Of a DNA stretch of 64,000 nt, positions 1-9,600 are shown in pieces. The DNA is from Sphingomonas sp. SUN019. GTDB lineage: Bacteria; Pseudomonadota; Alphaproteobacteria; Sphingomonadales; Sphingomonadaceae. The stretch lies in assembly GCF_024758705.1 (NCBI RefSeq), contig NZ_CP096971.1, positions 2,819,501 through 2,883,500 of the forward strand, in the 5' to 3' direction. Position 1 is the stretch's first letter, and every line of letters begins with the position of its first letter. A program made the position numbers and the translations under genes. The notes beneath the pieces are model-generated. The model ran no database searches and was not told the DNA's origin. It saw nothing but the letters and a program-made list of their open reading frames with translations.

Positions 1-2
1 CC

Positions 3-686
3 GCCGCGCCCTCCGCCACCGCGATCGTGCGCATTTCCAGCTTCGCCTTTCTGATCAAGAATCTGGTGCGTCAACGCGGGCTGGACCGGCTGGGCGGCAT
101 GGCCCTGCTGCAGGGCGCGGGCATGGCGTTTCCGTGGCGCATCTTCGACACCGCGCCGCTCGCCACGCCGTCGCTGGTCGAGGATCTGAAGCTGGGTCTC
201 GATCTGGTCCTGGCGGGCGAGGATGTCCGGTTCGAGGATGATGCGCGCTTCACCAGCCGCGCGGGCGCGCAGGCCGCGACCCGCCCGCAGCGCACGCGCT
301 GGGAACACGGCATGCTGGCCACCGCCGCAGTGTATCTGCCGCGGCTGCTGGTGGCCGGCATCCGTCGGCCGCGCCTGCTGCTGCTCGCCGCCGACCTGCT
401 GGTGCCGCCGCTGGCGTTGCTGGTCGAGTTCGTCGCGGTGATCACCCTGGCGTTGCTGCTGTCGGCGGTGATCGCCGGCGACGGCGCGCCGCTGGCGCTG
501 CTCCTCGCGGTCGAGCTTCTGTTCGCGGCGACGCTGGTCCTGACATGGCGCGCGCACGGGCGCGCGCTGCTGCCGCCCGCCGCCTTGCTGCGACTGCCGC
601 ATTATATCCTGTGGAAACAGCCGATCTACGCCCGCCTGCTGGGACGGCGCGAACAGCGCTGGATCCGCACGAGCCGTGCGCCATGA
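3..686 (+). CDS. GT2 glycosyltransferase, C-terminal part (5' truncated by window edge)
   Basis: The reading frame is open from the left edge, so the gene starts upstream and the GTG at 27 is only an internal candidate. The visible 227 codons carry a QRTRWEHG motif, the QxxRW acceptor/catalytic signature of processive, membrane-bound family 2 glycosyltransferases. Two hydrophobic blocks follow (about residues 125-160 and 165-185 of the visible part) that look like membrane spans. The inferred role is building a polysaccharide on the cytoplasmic face of the inner membrane. The stop overlaps the next GT2 start by 4 bp (ATGA), so the two are probably translated together. The N-terminal nucleotide-binding half cannot be seen. 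Confidence 0.8.
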   Translation, partial: AAPSATAIVRISSFAFLIKNLVRQRGLDRLGGMALLQGAGMAFPWRIFDTAPLATPSLVEDLKLGLDLVLAGEDVRFEDDARFTSRAGAQAATRPQRTRWEHGMLATAAVYLPRLLVAGIRRPRLLLLAADLLVPPLALLVEFVAVITLALLLSAVIAGDGAPLALLLAVELLFAATLVLTWRAHGRALLPPAALLRLPHYILWKQPIYARLLGRREQRWIRTSRAP

Positions 687-1576
687 CCGTGGTCGGCGTC
701 GTGGCGATCGGCCGCAACGAAGGCGCGCGGCTGGACGTGTGCCTTTCCAGCGTCCGGGCGCAGGCCGATTTGGTCGTCTATGTCGATTCCGGATCGTCCG
801 ACGACAGCGTCGCGCGCGCGCGTCGCCACGGCGTCGACATCGTCCGGCTCGATCCGCTGGGCGGCTTCACCGCGGCGCGCGCGCGCAACGCCGGTTTCGC
901 GCGCCTGAAACAGTCCGCGCCCGACATTTCTTTCGTTCAATTCGTCGATGGCGATTGCGAACTCGCCCCGGAATGGGTCGGATCGGCGCTCACCTTTCTT
1001 CAGGCGCGGCCCGATGCGGCGGTCGCCTGCGGCCGTCGGCGCGAGCGTCATCCCGCCGCCAGTCCCTACAATCGCCTGTGCGATTACGAATGGGACACGC
1101 CCGTTGGAGAGGCGGATACCTGTGGCGGCGACGCGCTGATCCGCGCGGAGGCGTTCGAGGCCGTAGGCGGCTTTTCGGGCGATCTGATCGCGGGCGAGGA
1201 ACCCGATCTGTGCCACCGTATCCGCGGCGCGGGCTGGACGATCCACCGGCTCGATCGCGACATGACCACGCACGACGCGGCGATGACGCGGTTCGCGCAA
1301 TGGTGGCAGCGCAACCGCCGCAGCGGCTACGCCTTTGCCGAGGGGCTGGCGCGCCGCGGCCGGGCCGACCGGCACGCGCTGCGCGACGTAACCAGCAACA
1401 TCTTGTGGGCGCTGCCGATCGCATGGCCATTGTGGCCGATCCTGTGGTTGCGCGTGCTGCGGCGGCAACGCGACGCCGTGTATGCGACATTCATCGTGCT
1501 GGGCAAAATTCCGCAATGCCACGGGCAAATGGATTATTGGATAAAACGACGAGCGCGATTGATCGAGTACAAATGA
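683..1576 (+). CDS. GT2 family glycosyltransferase
   Basis: This 297-aa protein has a GT-A fold signature: an N-terminal beta strand with GRNEG, then DSGSSDDS for nucleotide-sugar binding, VDGDC as the DxD-type metal site, and a later GEEPDLCHR stretch where GT2 enzymes carry the catalytic acid/base. The C-terminal third holds a short hydrophobic, tryptophan-rich segment, suggesting membrane contact. I chose the ATG at 683 over an in-frame upstream start at 545 because it overlaps the previous stop and begins directly at the first GT2 strand. It is inferred to add a sugar in the surface polysaccharide made by this locus. Donor and acceptor are unknown. The 119 bp downstream hold no gene and probably carry the promoter of the next operon. 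Confidence 0.85.
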   Translation: MTVVGVVAIGRNEGARLDVCLSSVRAQADLVVYVDSGSSDDSVARARRHGVDIVRLDPLGGFTAARARNAGFARLKQSAPDISFVQFVDGDCELAPEWVGSALTFLQARPDAAVACGRRRERHPAASPYNRLCDYEWDTPVGEADTCGGDALIRAEAFEAVGGFSGDLIAGEEPDLCHRIRGAGWTIHRLDRDMTTHDAAMTRFAQWWQRNRRSGYAFAEGLARRGRADRHALRDVTSNILWALPIAWPLWPILWLRVLRRQRDAVYATFIVLGKIPQCHGQMDYWIKRRARLIEYK

Positions 1577-1695
1577 TTCCTGCGACATCGCAGAATGTCG
1601 ATGGGGGTTTCGCACCACGCAATTGACTAAATGGCCGCGATCGAAATGCGATCATAGGTTTTATCGATGGCATCGTCACCTCGGGGGGTAACGAC

Positions 1696-1992
1696 ATGAC
1701 GAACTACTGGCGAATATTACCCGTCGTCATTGGCGTTACGCTGACGACCGCGTCGAGCGGGCGGTCGGTGGCGGTCGATCAGACGTGCGCCGCGACACCC
1801 GCATCCGCAGCGTCGTCCACCGCATCCGCATCCCGCGCGGCAGGGGATTCCGCGCTCGACGATCCCGCCTGCGCCAGCGCCAACGTCATGAGCGGCACCG
1901 AAAAGGCGCTGTGCCTCATGCTCTTGGGCTGCATGGCGGTAATCGGGAATCAGGCCTCGCGGCGCAAGGCGATCAAGGCCGTCGCATCGTGA
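1696..1992 (+). CDS. small exported orphan protein heading the NRPS-PKS operon
   Basis: This 98-aa protein matches no family I recognise. The N-terminus (MTNYWRILPVVIGVTLTTASS) looks like a signal peptide. An Ala/Ser-rich linker follows, and a C-terminal segment contains a short hydrophobic stretch with two cysteines (CLMLLGC) and a basic tail. A G-rich ribosome binding site (GGGGGGTA) lies 6 nt before the ATG. The TGA stop overlaps the GTG start of the NRPS (GTGA), so translation is likely coupled. Being first in the operon, it could be an envelope partner of the product or a leader that couples translation. I have no direct evidence for either. Confidence 0.6.
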   Translation: MTNYWRILPVVIGVTLTTASSGRSVAVDQTCAATPASAASSTASASRAAGDSALDDPACASANVMSGTEKALCLMLLGCMAVIGNQASRRKAIKAVAS

Positions 1993-4900
1993 CCGCGCCG
2001 TGGCGCTGCGTCCTGATCGGGTCGGAACCGTTGCTGATCGAATGCGGGACGATGCTGCGGGAGCGCGGCCATCAGGTGGCAGCCATCGTCAGCCGGCGCG
2101 CGGAAATTCGAACATGGGCGGCGACGCTCGGCATTCCCGCCGTCGACGCCGCTCGTGACCTGCACGACGCGGGGTCGGATGCGTTCGACTATCTGTTCAG
2201 CATCACCAACCTGTCGGTGCTGTCGCCCGACATCCTGGCGTTGCCGCGCGTCGCGGCGATCAACTTCCACGACGGGCCGCTGCCCGGTTATTCAGGACTG
2301 AACACGCCGGTCTGGGCGCTCCTGAACGGCGAGACACGCCATGCCGTGACCTGGCACGCGATGACCGAGCGCGTCGATGCGGGCGACGTCCTCGCTACGC
2401 GATCGTTCGACATCGACGAGGGAGAAACCGCGCATTCGCTCAACACCAAATGCTTCGCCGCCGCGATCGAGACGTTCGGCGAGCTGATCGACGGGCTGGC
2501 GCGTCGTACGCTTGTCCCCGTGCGCCAGGCTGCAGTCGCAGGCCGCTATTTCGGTCGCGACGCCCGCCCGCCCGCCGCAGCGACGATCGACTGGAACCGT
2601 CCCGCCGAGGACATCGTCCGATTGCTGCGCGCGCTCGATTTCGGCGGCCACGCCAACCCGCTCGCCGCCCCCAAACTCCGGATCGGGGACCGGATCGTCC
2701 TGATCGGCGAGGCGGTCGCGGAAGGTCGTTCCGGGCAAGCGCCGGGCGCCGTCGTTCGCGCGGATGACGCCGGAATTGTGATCGCGACCGCGACCGACGA
2801 TCTACGCCTGACACGCCTGACGACTCTGCAAGGCGCACCGCTGACCAGCGGCGAAGCCGGGCTCGCGCCGGGCATGCGCATCCCCGCGCTGGACGATGCC
2901 GCCGCCACCACGCTGTCGCAGCTCGATTCCGCCATCGCCCGCTACGAACCCTGGTGGCGCAGGCGATTGGGCTCACGCAATCCGTTGATCCTGCCGGTGG
3001 GCCGGGTCGAGGGACCATCCTCTTCCGAACGCGTCGGGACGGCGGACCTTGCGCTGCCGCCCGGCGCGACCGCGCAGACAATATTGGCGGCGGCGATCGC
3101 CTGGCTCGCCCGGATCGCGGACAAGGCCGCGTTCGATGTCGGCTTCACCGATCCGGTGTTCGCGGCGCGCTACGCAGGCGCGGAGCCGTGGGTCGCGCGC
3201 CAGTTGCCGCTGCGCGTCGACATCGCCTTCGATCGCGGGCTGGACGCGTTGCGCGACGCCGTGGCGGCCGACGTGCGCGACATGCACCGCCGCATCGGCC
3301 ATGCCGCAGACCTGTTCGCACGCTGCCCGGAACTGCACGGCGTCTCCGCCGACCTGCCGGTCGCGGTGACGATCGTCGATGCGCTCGACGATGCGACCGC
3401 GACCGCGGACCTGACGATCGCGATCCGGTCGGACGGGCGCGCCTGCCGCTGGCTGTACGCCGACCGCGCGCTGGATGAACGGCGCGTGCGGTCGCTGCAG
3501 GACGGCTTCGCGACGCTGCTCGCCGCTGCGTTCGCTGCGCCCGATCATCCCGTCGCGACGCTGCCGCTGGTGCCTGATGAGGTTCGCAAGCAACTCGTCG
3601 ACCATTGGAACGCGACCGCGGCCGACTGGCGCGACGACGCGTGCCTGCACGATCTGTTCGTCGAACAAGCGGTGCGCACGCCCGACGCGCCTGCGGTCAC
3701 CAGCCGCGGCGTCACTCTGTCCTATGCCGATCTGGACGCGCGATCGAACCGGCTCGCGCGGCATCTGCAGCAACTGGACGTCGGCCCCGACGTGCTCGTC
3801 GGGCTGAACGTCGAACGTTCGGTGGACATGCTCATCGCGCTGTTGGCGATCCACAAGGCCGGCGGCGCCTACGTCCCGCTCGACCCGGCCTATCCGTCCG
3901 ACCGGATCCAGCACATGATTGCGGATTCGCGCGCGCAGGTGATCGTCACGCAGGCCGCGCTCGCCGGAAAGCTGCCGCGCACGCAGGCGGCGATCGTCTG
4001 CATCGACGTCGACTGGCCGCTGGTCGAACAGCATTCCGCGACGCCGCTGCCCGCAACCGCGCGGCCCGATCATCTGGCGTACGTCATCTACACCTCTGGT
4101 TCGACGGGGGTGCCGAAGGGCGTAGTGGTCGAACACCGCAACGTCGTGAACTTCTTCGCCGGCATGGACCGCGTGATCGAACCCGGCGGGACGTGGCTGG
4201 CGGTCACCAGCCTGTCGTTCGACATTTCGGTGCTGGAGGTGTGCTGGACGGTCGCGCGCGGATGCCATGTCGTGGTGGCGACGGGCGAGGAGATGAAGGC
4301 CACCGATGCGCCGGTGAAGCGCCCGGTCGAGTTCAGCCTGTTCTATTTCGCCAGCGCCGACGGCGGCAGCGCGGCCGACCAGTATCGCCTGCTGCTGGAG
4401 GGCGCACGCTTCGCCGACACGCACGACTTCGCCGCGGTGTGGACGCCGGAGCGGCATTTCCACGCCTTCGGGGGCCTGTATCCCAACCCGTCGGTCACCA
4501 GCGCCGCGATCGCCGCGGTGACCAGCCGGGTGAAAATCCGCGGCGGCAGCGTCGTCGTCCCGTTGCACCATCCGGTCCGCGTGGCGGAGGAATGGTCGCT
4601 GGTCGACAATCTGTCGAACGGTCGCGTCGGCATCGCCTTCGCCTCGGGCTGGCAGCCGAACGATTTCGTGCTGCGGCCGGAAAGCTTCGCCGACAAGAGC
4701 GCGGCGCTGATGAATGGCATCGACACGGTGCGCGGGCTTTGGCGCGGCGAGAAGCGCGCGTTCCCCGGACCGCTGGGCAAGGATGTCGAGGTCGCGATCT
4801 ACCCGCGCCCGGTCCAGCCCGAACTGCCGTTCTGGATCACCTCGGCGGGCAACCCCGACACGTTTGCTGCGGCGGGACGCGTCGGGGCCAACATCCTGAC

Positions 4901-6611
4901 GCATCTGCTGGGCCAGACCGTCGACGAGCTCGCCGCGAAGCTGGCGGCGTATCGCGCGGCGTGGCGCGAAGCGGGCCATCCCGGCGAGGGGCACGTGACA
5001 TTGATGCTGCACAGCTTCGTCGGCGACGACGCCGCTGCGGTGCGCGTAGCGGTGCGCCAGCCGCTGACCGATTACCTGCGCACCTCGACCAATCTGGTGA
5101 AGGAATTCGCCTGGTCGTTCCCCGCGTTCAAGCGCCGCCCCGGCATGGCCGAACCCGGCGCGCAGATCGACCTTGGCGCGCTCGACGAAGAGGAACTGGC
5201 GGCGCTGCACGATTTCGCGTTCGAGCGTTATTACGAAACCGGCGGGCTGTTCGGGACGCCAGCGCAATGTCTGGCGGTGGTCGATCAGGTCCGCGCAGCG
5301 GGCGTCGACGAGATCGGCTGCCTGATCGATTTCGGCGTGCCCGCGCAGCAGGTGCTCGACCATCTCCCCGCGCTCGACCGGCTGCGTCGCCTCGCCACCG
5401 CGCCCGCGCCGCGGGCCGAGGATGAGACGCTGGCCGGGCTGATGCGCCGACACGCGGTGACGCACCTGCAATGCACACCGTCGATGGCGCAGATGCTGGT
5501 CGGGGACGAGGCCGCACGCCCCGGTCTGGCCGCGCTGCGCCAGTTGCTGGTCGGCGGGGAAGCATTGCCGCGCGCGCTGGCGGGCGAACTGACCGCGCTG
5601 GTCGGCGGATCGGTGCACAATATGTACGGCCCGACCGAGACGACGATCTGGTCGGCGACGTACGCGGTGGACGACGCGCCGGGCGCGGTGCCGCTCGGCC
5701 GTCCGCTCGCGAACCAACAGATCTACATCCTCGACAGCCGGCAGCAACTCGCGCCGCCGGGCGTGCCGGGCGAGCTGGTCATCGGCGGCAAAGGCGTGGT
5801 GCTCGGCTATCTGCGCCGCGCCGAACTGACTGCGGAACGTTTCGTCGCGCATCCGTTCGACGCCGAGGCGCGCGTGTATCGCACCGGCGATCTGGCGCGG
5901 TTGCGCGACGACGGCGTGCTCGAATTTCTCGGGCGGCTGGATCATCAGGTCAAGATCAGGGGCCACCGAATCGAACTCGGCGAGATCGAAGCGGTGCTGG
6001 CGAGCCATTCCGCGGTCCGCCAGGCCGTCGTCACCGTGCGCGAGGATGATCCGGGCGACGTGCGGCTGGTTGCCTACTTCATCGCGTCGACATCTGCGCC
6101 GCCGCCCGCCGAGCTGCGCGACCATCTGCGCGCGCGGCTGCCCGAATTCATGATCCCGGCTCATCTGGTCGCGCTGCCCGCGTTCCCGCAGACGCCCAAC
6201 GGCAAGATCGACCGCGCCGCGCTGCCGAAGCCGGAGGGCGTCGTGATCGCGGTCGATCATGTCTCGTTCGTCGCGCCGGCGGATGGTCTGGAGGCGAGGA
6301 TCGCCGCGGTGTGGGCGGACGTGCTCAAACTGCCGAAAGTCGGCACGCGCGACAATTTCTTCGATATCGGTGGCCATTCGCTGCTGGCGGTGCAGGTCCA
6401 TCGCCGCTTGCGCGATGCGCTCGACCGACCGTTGCCGCTGACCGACATCTTCCGTTTCCCGACGGTGGAGACGCTCAGCGCGCATCTGTCGACCACGGGC
6501 GGCGACGATGCGGCGGTGCGTCAGGGTGAGGCGCGTGCGGTCGGACGGCGGGCGGCGCTGCAGCGGCGGATCGGCCTGCGGCTGGCCCCGGCCGCGTCGG
6601 AACGGGGGTGA
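1989..6611 (+). CDS. NRPS: formyltransferase - half C - A (with internal luciferase-like monooxygenase) - PCP
   Basis: A 1540-aa single-module NRPS. Residues 1-190 form a methionyl-tRNA-formyltransferase-like domain with the Asn92, His94, Asp130 triad (INFHDGPLPG; RVDAGD), followed by its C-terminal subdomain to about 300. Residues 350-530 resemble only the second half of a condensation domain; no HHxxxDG is present. The adenylation domain starts near 560 (A3 YTSGSTGVPKG, A4 SFDIS), is interrupted from about 779 to 1140 by a flavin-dependent luciferase-like monooxygenase of the MupA/Atu3671 type, and resumes with A5 NMYGPTE, A7 YRTGDLARL, A8 and A10 PNGKIDR. The PCP carries GGHSLL with Ser1464. 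The GTG start overlaps the previous stop; an upstream in-frame extension to 1785 is non-homologous. The domains imply loading of one amino acid, its N-formylation and flavin-dependent oxidation, then transfer to the PKS. The substrate is not predicted. Confidence 0.9.
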   Translation: MTAPWRCVLIGSEPLLIECGTMLRERGHQVAAIVSRRAEIRTWAATLGIPAVDAARDLHDAGSDAFDYLFSITNLSVLSPDILALPRVAAINFHDGPLPGYSGLNTPVWALLNGETRHAVTWHAMTERVDAGDVLATRSFDIDEGETAHSLNTKCFAAAIETFGELIDGLARRTLVPVRQAAVAGRYFGRDARPPAAATIDWNRPAEDIVRLLRALDFGGHANPLAAPKLRIGDRIVLIGEAVAEGRSGQAPGAVVRADDAGIVIATATDDLRLTRLTTLQGAPLTSGEAGLAPGMRIPALDDAAATTLSQLDSAIARYEPWWRRRLGSRNPLILPVGRVEGPSSSERVGTADLALPPGATAQTILAAAIAWLARIADKAAFDVGFTDPVFAARYAGAEPWVARQLPLRVDIAFDRGLDALRDAVAADVRDMHRRIGHAADLFARCPELHGVSADLPVAVTIVDALDDATATADLTIAIRSDGRACRWLYADRALDERRVRSLQDGFATLLAAAFAAPDHPVATLPLVPDEVRKQLVDHWNATAADWRDDACLHDLFVEQAVRTPDAPAVTSRGVTLSYADLDARSNRLARHLQQLDVGPDVLVGLNVERSVDMLIALLAIHKAGGAYVPLDPAYPSDRIQHMIADSRAQVIVTQAALAGKLPRTQAAIVCIDVDWPLVEQHSATPLPATARPDHLAYVIYTSGSTGVPKGVVVEHRNVVNFFAGMDRVIEPGGTWLAVTSLSFDISVLEVCWTVARGCHVVVATGEEMKATDAPVKRPVEFSLFYFASADGGSAADQYRLLLEGARFADTHDFAAVWTPERHFHAFGGLYPNPSVTSAAIAAVTSRVKIRGGSVVVPLHHPVRVAEEWSLVDNLSNGRVGIAFASGWQPNDFVLRPESFADKSAALMNGIDTVRGLWRGEKRAFPGPLGKDVEVAIYPRPVQPELPFWITSAGNPDTFAAAGRVGANILTHLLGQTVDELAAKLAAYRAAWREAGHPGEGHVTLMLHSFVGDDAAAVRVAVRQPLTDYLRTSTNLVKEFAWSFPAFKRRPGMAEPGAQIDLGALDEEELAALHDFAFERYYETGGLFGTPAQCLAVVDQVRAAGVDEIGCLIDFGVPAQQVLDHLPALDRLRRLATAPAPRAEDETLAGLMRRHAVTHLQCTPSMAQMLVGDEAARPGLAALRQLLVGGEALPRALAGELTALVGGSVHNMYGPTETTIWSATYAVDDAPGAVPLGRPLANQQIYILDSRQQLAPPGVPGELVIGGKGVVLGYLRRAELTAERFVAHPFDAEARVYRTGDLARLRDDGVLEFLGRLDHQVKIRGHRIELGEIEAVLASHSAVRQAVVTVREDDPGDVRLVAYFIASTSAPPPAELRDHLRARLPEFMIPAHLVALPAFPQTPNGKIDRAALPKPEGVVIAVDHVSFVAPADGLEARIAAVWADVLKLPKVGTRDNFFDIGGHSLLAVQVHRRLRDALDRPLPLTDIFRFPTVETLSAHLSTTGGDDAAVRQGEARAVGRRAALQRRIGLRLAPAASERG

Positions 6612-9600
6612 ACGGCATGTATCAATCGGGCAACGACTTTGGCGATTCTCCCGACGCGGCGATGGACACCGATATCGCGATCGTCGGCATGTCGTGCCGT
6701 TTCGCGGGCGCGCGGTCGGTCCCGCAATATTGGGCCAATCTGCGCGACGGGGTCGAATCGATCGCGACCTATGCCGACGACGATCTGGTCGCGGCGGGAG
6801 TCGAGCCTGCGCTGCTCCGCGATCCGCACTACGTCCGCGCAGGCGCGCCGATCGAGGACATGGAGTGTTTCGACGCCGCGCTGTTCGGCCTGTCCCCGCG
6901 CGACGCGGCGATCATGGACCCGCAGCATCGCCATTTCCTGGAATGCGCGTGGGAGGCGCTGGAAAACGCGGGCCATACCGCGGAGCGTTTCAACGGCGCG
7001 ATCGGGGTGTTCGGCGGATCGGGCCACAACGCGTATTTCGCGAGCAATCTGCTGACCAACCCGAAGCTGGTGCGCGACGTCGGCCGGTTCCTGTTGCGGC
7101 ACACCGGCAACGACAAGGATTTTCTGACCACGCGCGCGTCGTACCTGCTCAACCTGAAGGGCCCCAGCGTCAACGTGCAGACCGCCTGTTCGACCTCGCT
7201 CGTCGCGGTGCACATGGCGGCGCAGAGCCTGCTGAACGGCGAATGCGATATGGCGCTGGCCGGTGGCGCATCGATCGAGCTGCCGCATCGCCAGGGCTAT
7301 CTGTACGAGGAGGGCGAAATCCTCTCCCCCGACGGCCATTGCCGCCCGTTCGACACTGAATCGCAGGGAACGGTGTTCGGCAGCGGCGTCGGGCTGGTGG
7401 TGCTGCGCCGGTTGAAGGACGCGCTGGACGACGGCGACCACGTCTATGCCGTGATCCGCGGCTCGGCGGTCAACAACGATGGGTCGGAAAAGGTCGGCTA
7501 TCTCGCGCCCAGCGTCGATGGCCAGGCGGGCGTCATCACCGAAGCGCTGAGCATCGCGGACATCGCCGCGGACACGATCGACTATGTCGAGGCGCATGGC
7601 ACCGGGACACCGGTCGGCGATCCGATCGAGGTCGCGGCGCTGACGCAGGCGTTCCGGCGCGACACCGACAAGGTCGGCTATTGCGGGATCGGATCGGTCA
7701 AGGCGAACATCGGCCACACCGACACCGCCGCGGGCACCGCGAGCCTGATCAAGGTCGCGCTGGCGCTGCATCACCGGATGCTGCCGCCTTCGCTCAATTA
7801 CACCGCGCCCAATGCGGCGTGCGATTTCGCGACCAGCCCGTTTCAGGTGAACGCCGTGCTGAAGCCGTGGCGGCGGCACGGCGACCAGCGCCGCCGCGCG
7901 GGGGTCAGCTCGCTCGGCGTCGGCGGGACCAACGCCCACGTCGTGCTGGAGGAAGCGCCGCAGCGCGGCCCGACCAGCCCGAGCCGGACGCACCAGCTGA
8001 TCACAGTGTCGGGCAAATCGGCGCGCGCGCTCGACGCCAACACTGCGGCGCTGGCTGATCATCTAGCGGGCGATGCGGCGGTCGATCTGGCCGACGCCGC
8101 CTATACGCTCAGCGTCGGCCGACAGCATCTGGGCCGCCGCCGCATCGTCGTCGCCAGCAGCGGCGCCGATGCGGTTGAGGCGCTTGCGACGCCCGCGCGC
8201 ATGTTCACCGGCGACGCGATCACCGATCGCGCCGCGGCGTTCCTGTTCTGCGGCGCGGGGTCGCAATATGCCGGCATGGGCGCGGGGCTGTACGAATCGG
8301 AACCGGTGTTCCGCGATGTCGTCGACGCTTGCCTTGCGCAGACCGACGCGCCCGGCGGCATCGGACTGCGGCGCTGGCTGTTTCCGACGCCCGCAGACAT
8401 GGATCGGGCGCGCGCCGAACTGGAACGCCCCTCCGTCGCGCTGCCCGCCTTGTTCATCATCCAGGTCGCGCTGGCGCGGTTGTGGATGTCGTGGGGCGTG
8501 CGGCCTGACGGAATGATCGGCCACAGCTCGGGCGAATATGCCGCCGCGCATGTCGCGGGCGTGTTCAGCCTGACCGATGCGCTCGCCATCGTCGGGATGC
8601 GCGGCAAATTGTTCGAGACGCTGCCGCAGGGCGGAATGCTGAGTGTGCCGCTGTCGGAGGACGAACTGCGCCCGCTGCTGGGCGACGATCTGTCGATCGC
8701 GGCGATCAACGGCCCCGAACTGTGCATCGCCTCGGGCACCACTGAAGCCATCGCGCGGCTGGAGGCGGAACTGACGGCGCGCGAGATCGAAAGCCAGCGC
8801 GTCAGGATCGCGGTCGCCGCGCATTCGCCGATGCTCGATCCGATCCTGCAGACGTTCCGCGACGGCCTGTCGCGGATGCGGCTGGAACCGCCGAAGCTGC
8901 CGTTCGTGTCGAACCTGACCGGCACGTGGATCGCCCCGGCGGACGCGACCGATCCCGAATATTGGGTGCGCCACTTGCGCCAGACGGTCCGCTTCACCGA
9001 CGGCCTGGCGCAATTGCTGACCGATCCCGACAAGGTGCTGCTGGAGGTCGGGCCGGGGCGCACGATGTCGTCGCTCGCGCGGCAACACCCGGCGCGCGCG
9101 AAGACCCAGCCGGTGCTCAATTCGCTGCGCCACCCGGACGAGACCGCGGCCGATCTCGGCTATCTCCTGACCACGCTCGGCCGGTTGTGGACGCTGGGCG
9201 TGCCGGTGAACTGGGGCAGTTTCTGGATCGACGAGCGGCGGCGGCGCGCGCCATTGCCGACCTATTGCTTCGACCGCGAGCGTCACTGGATCGAACCGGG
9301 AGCGGCGCTGTTCCAGGCCGAGCCGTCGCTCGACGAACCGCTCGAACGCCGCGCCGACATCGCCGACTGGTTCCATGAACCCGTCTGGCAGCGGACGTCG
9401 CGTCCGCGAACCGCGATGCTGAACGGCGCTGCGTTGGTGTTCGAGGATCGCGCCGGCCTTGGCGCGGCGTTGGCGAAAAGCCTCCGCGGTGCCGGACGGA
9501 ACGTCGTGACCGTCCGCGCCGGGCGTCGCTTCAAGCCGTGCGGACCCGACGCCTTCGCGATCGATCCGGCGAATCCCGCCGATTACCGCTCGCTCGTCGC

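Noticed and set aside
1785..1988. N-terminal extension of the NRPS frame
   Set aside because: The 68 extra codons are Arg-rich, overlap the 98-aa gene in another frame and lack homology; the GTG at 1989 starts exactly at the formyltransferase fold.
3660..6240. Prediction of the amino acid selected by the adenylation domain
   Set aside because: The monooxygenase insertion disrupts the region used for alignment, so a specificity code read by eye would be unreliable.
2973..6485. A 1170-codon open frame on the minus strand
   Set aside because: It is antisense to the NRPS, has an Arg/Asp/His-rich composition typical of GC-rich shadow frames and no recognisable domain.
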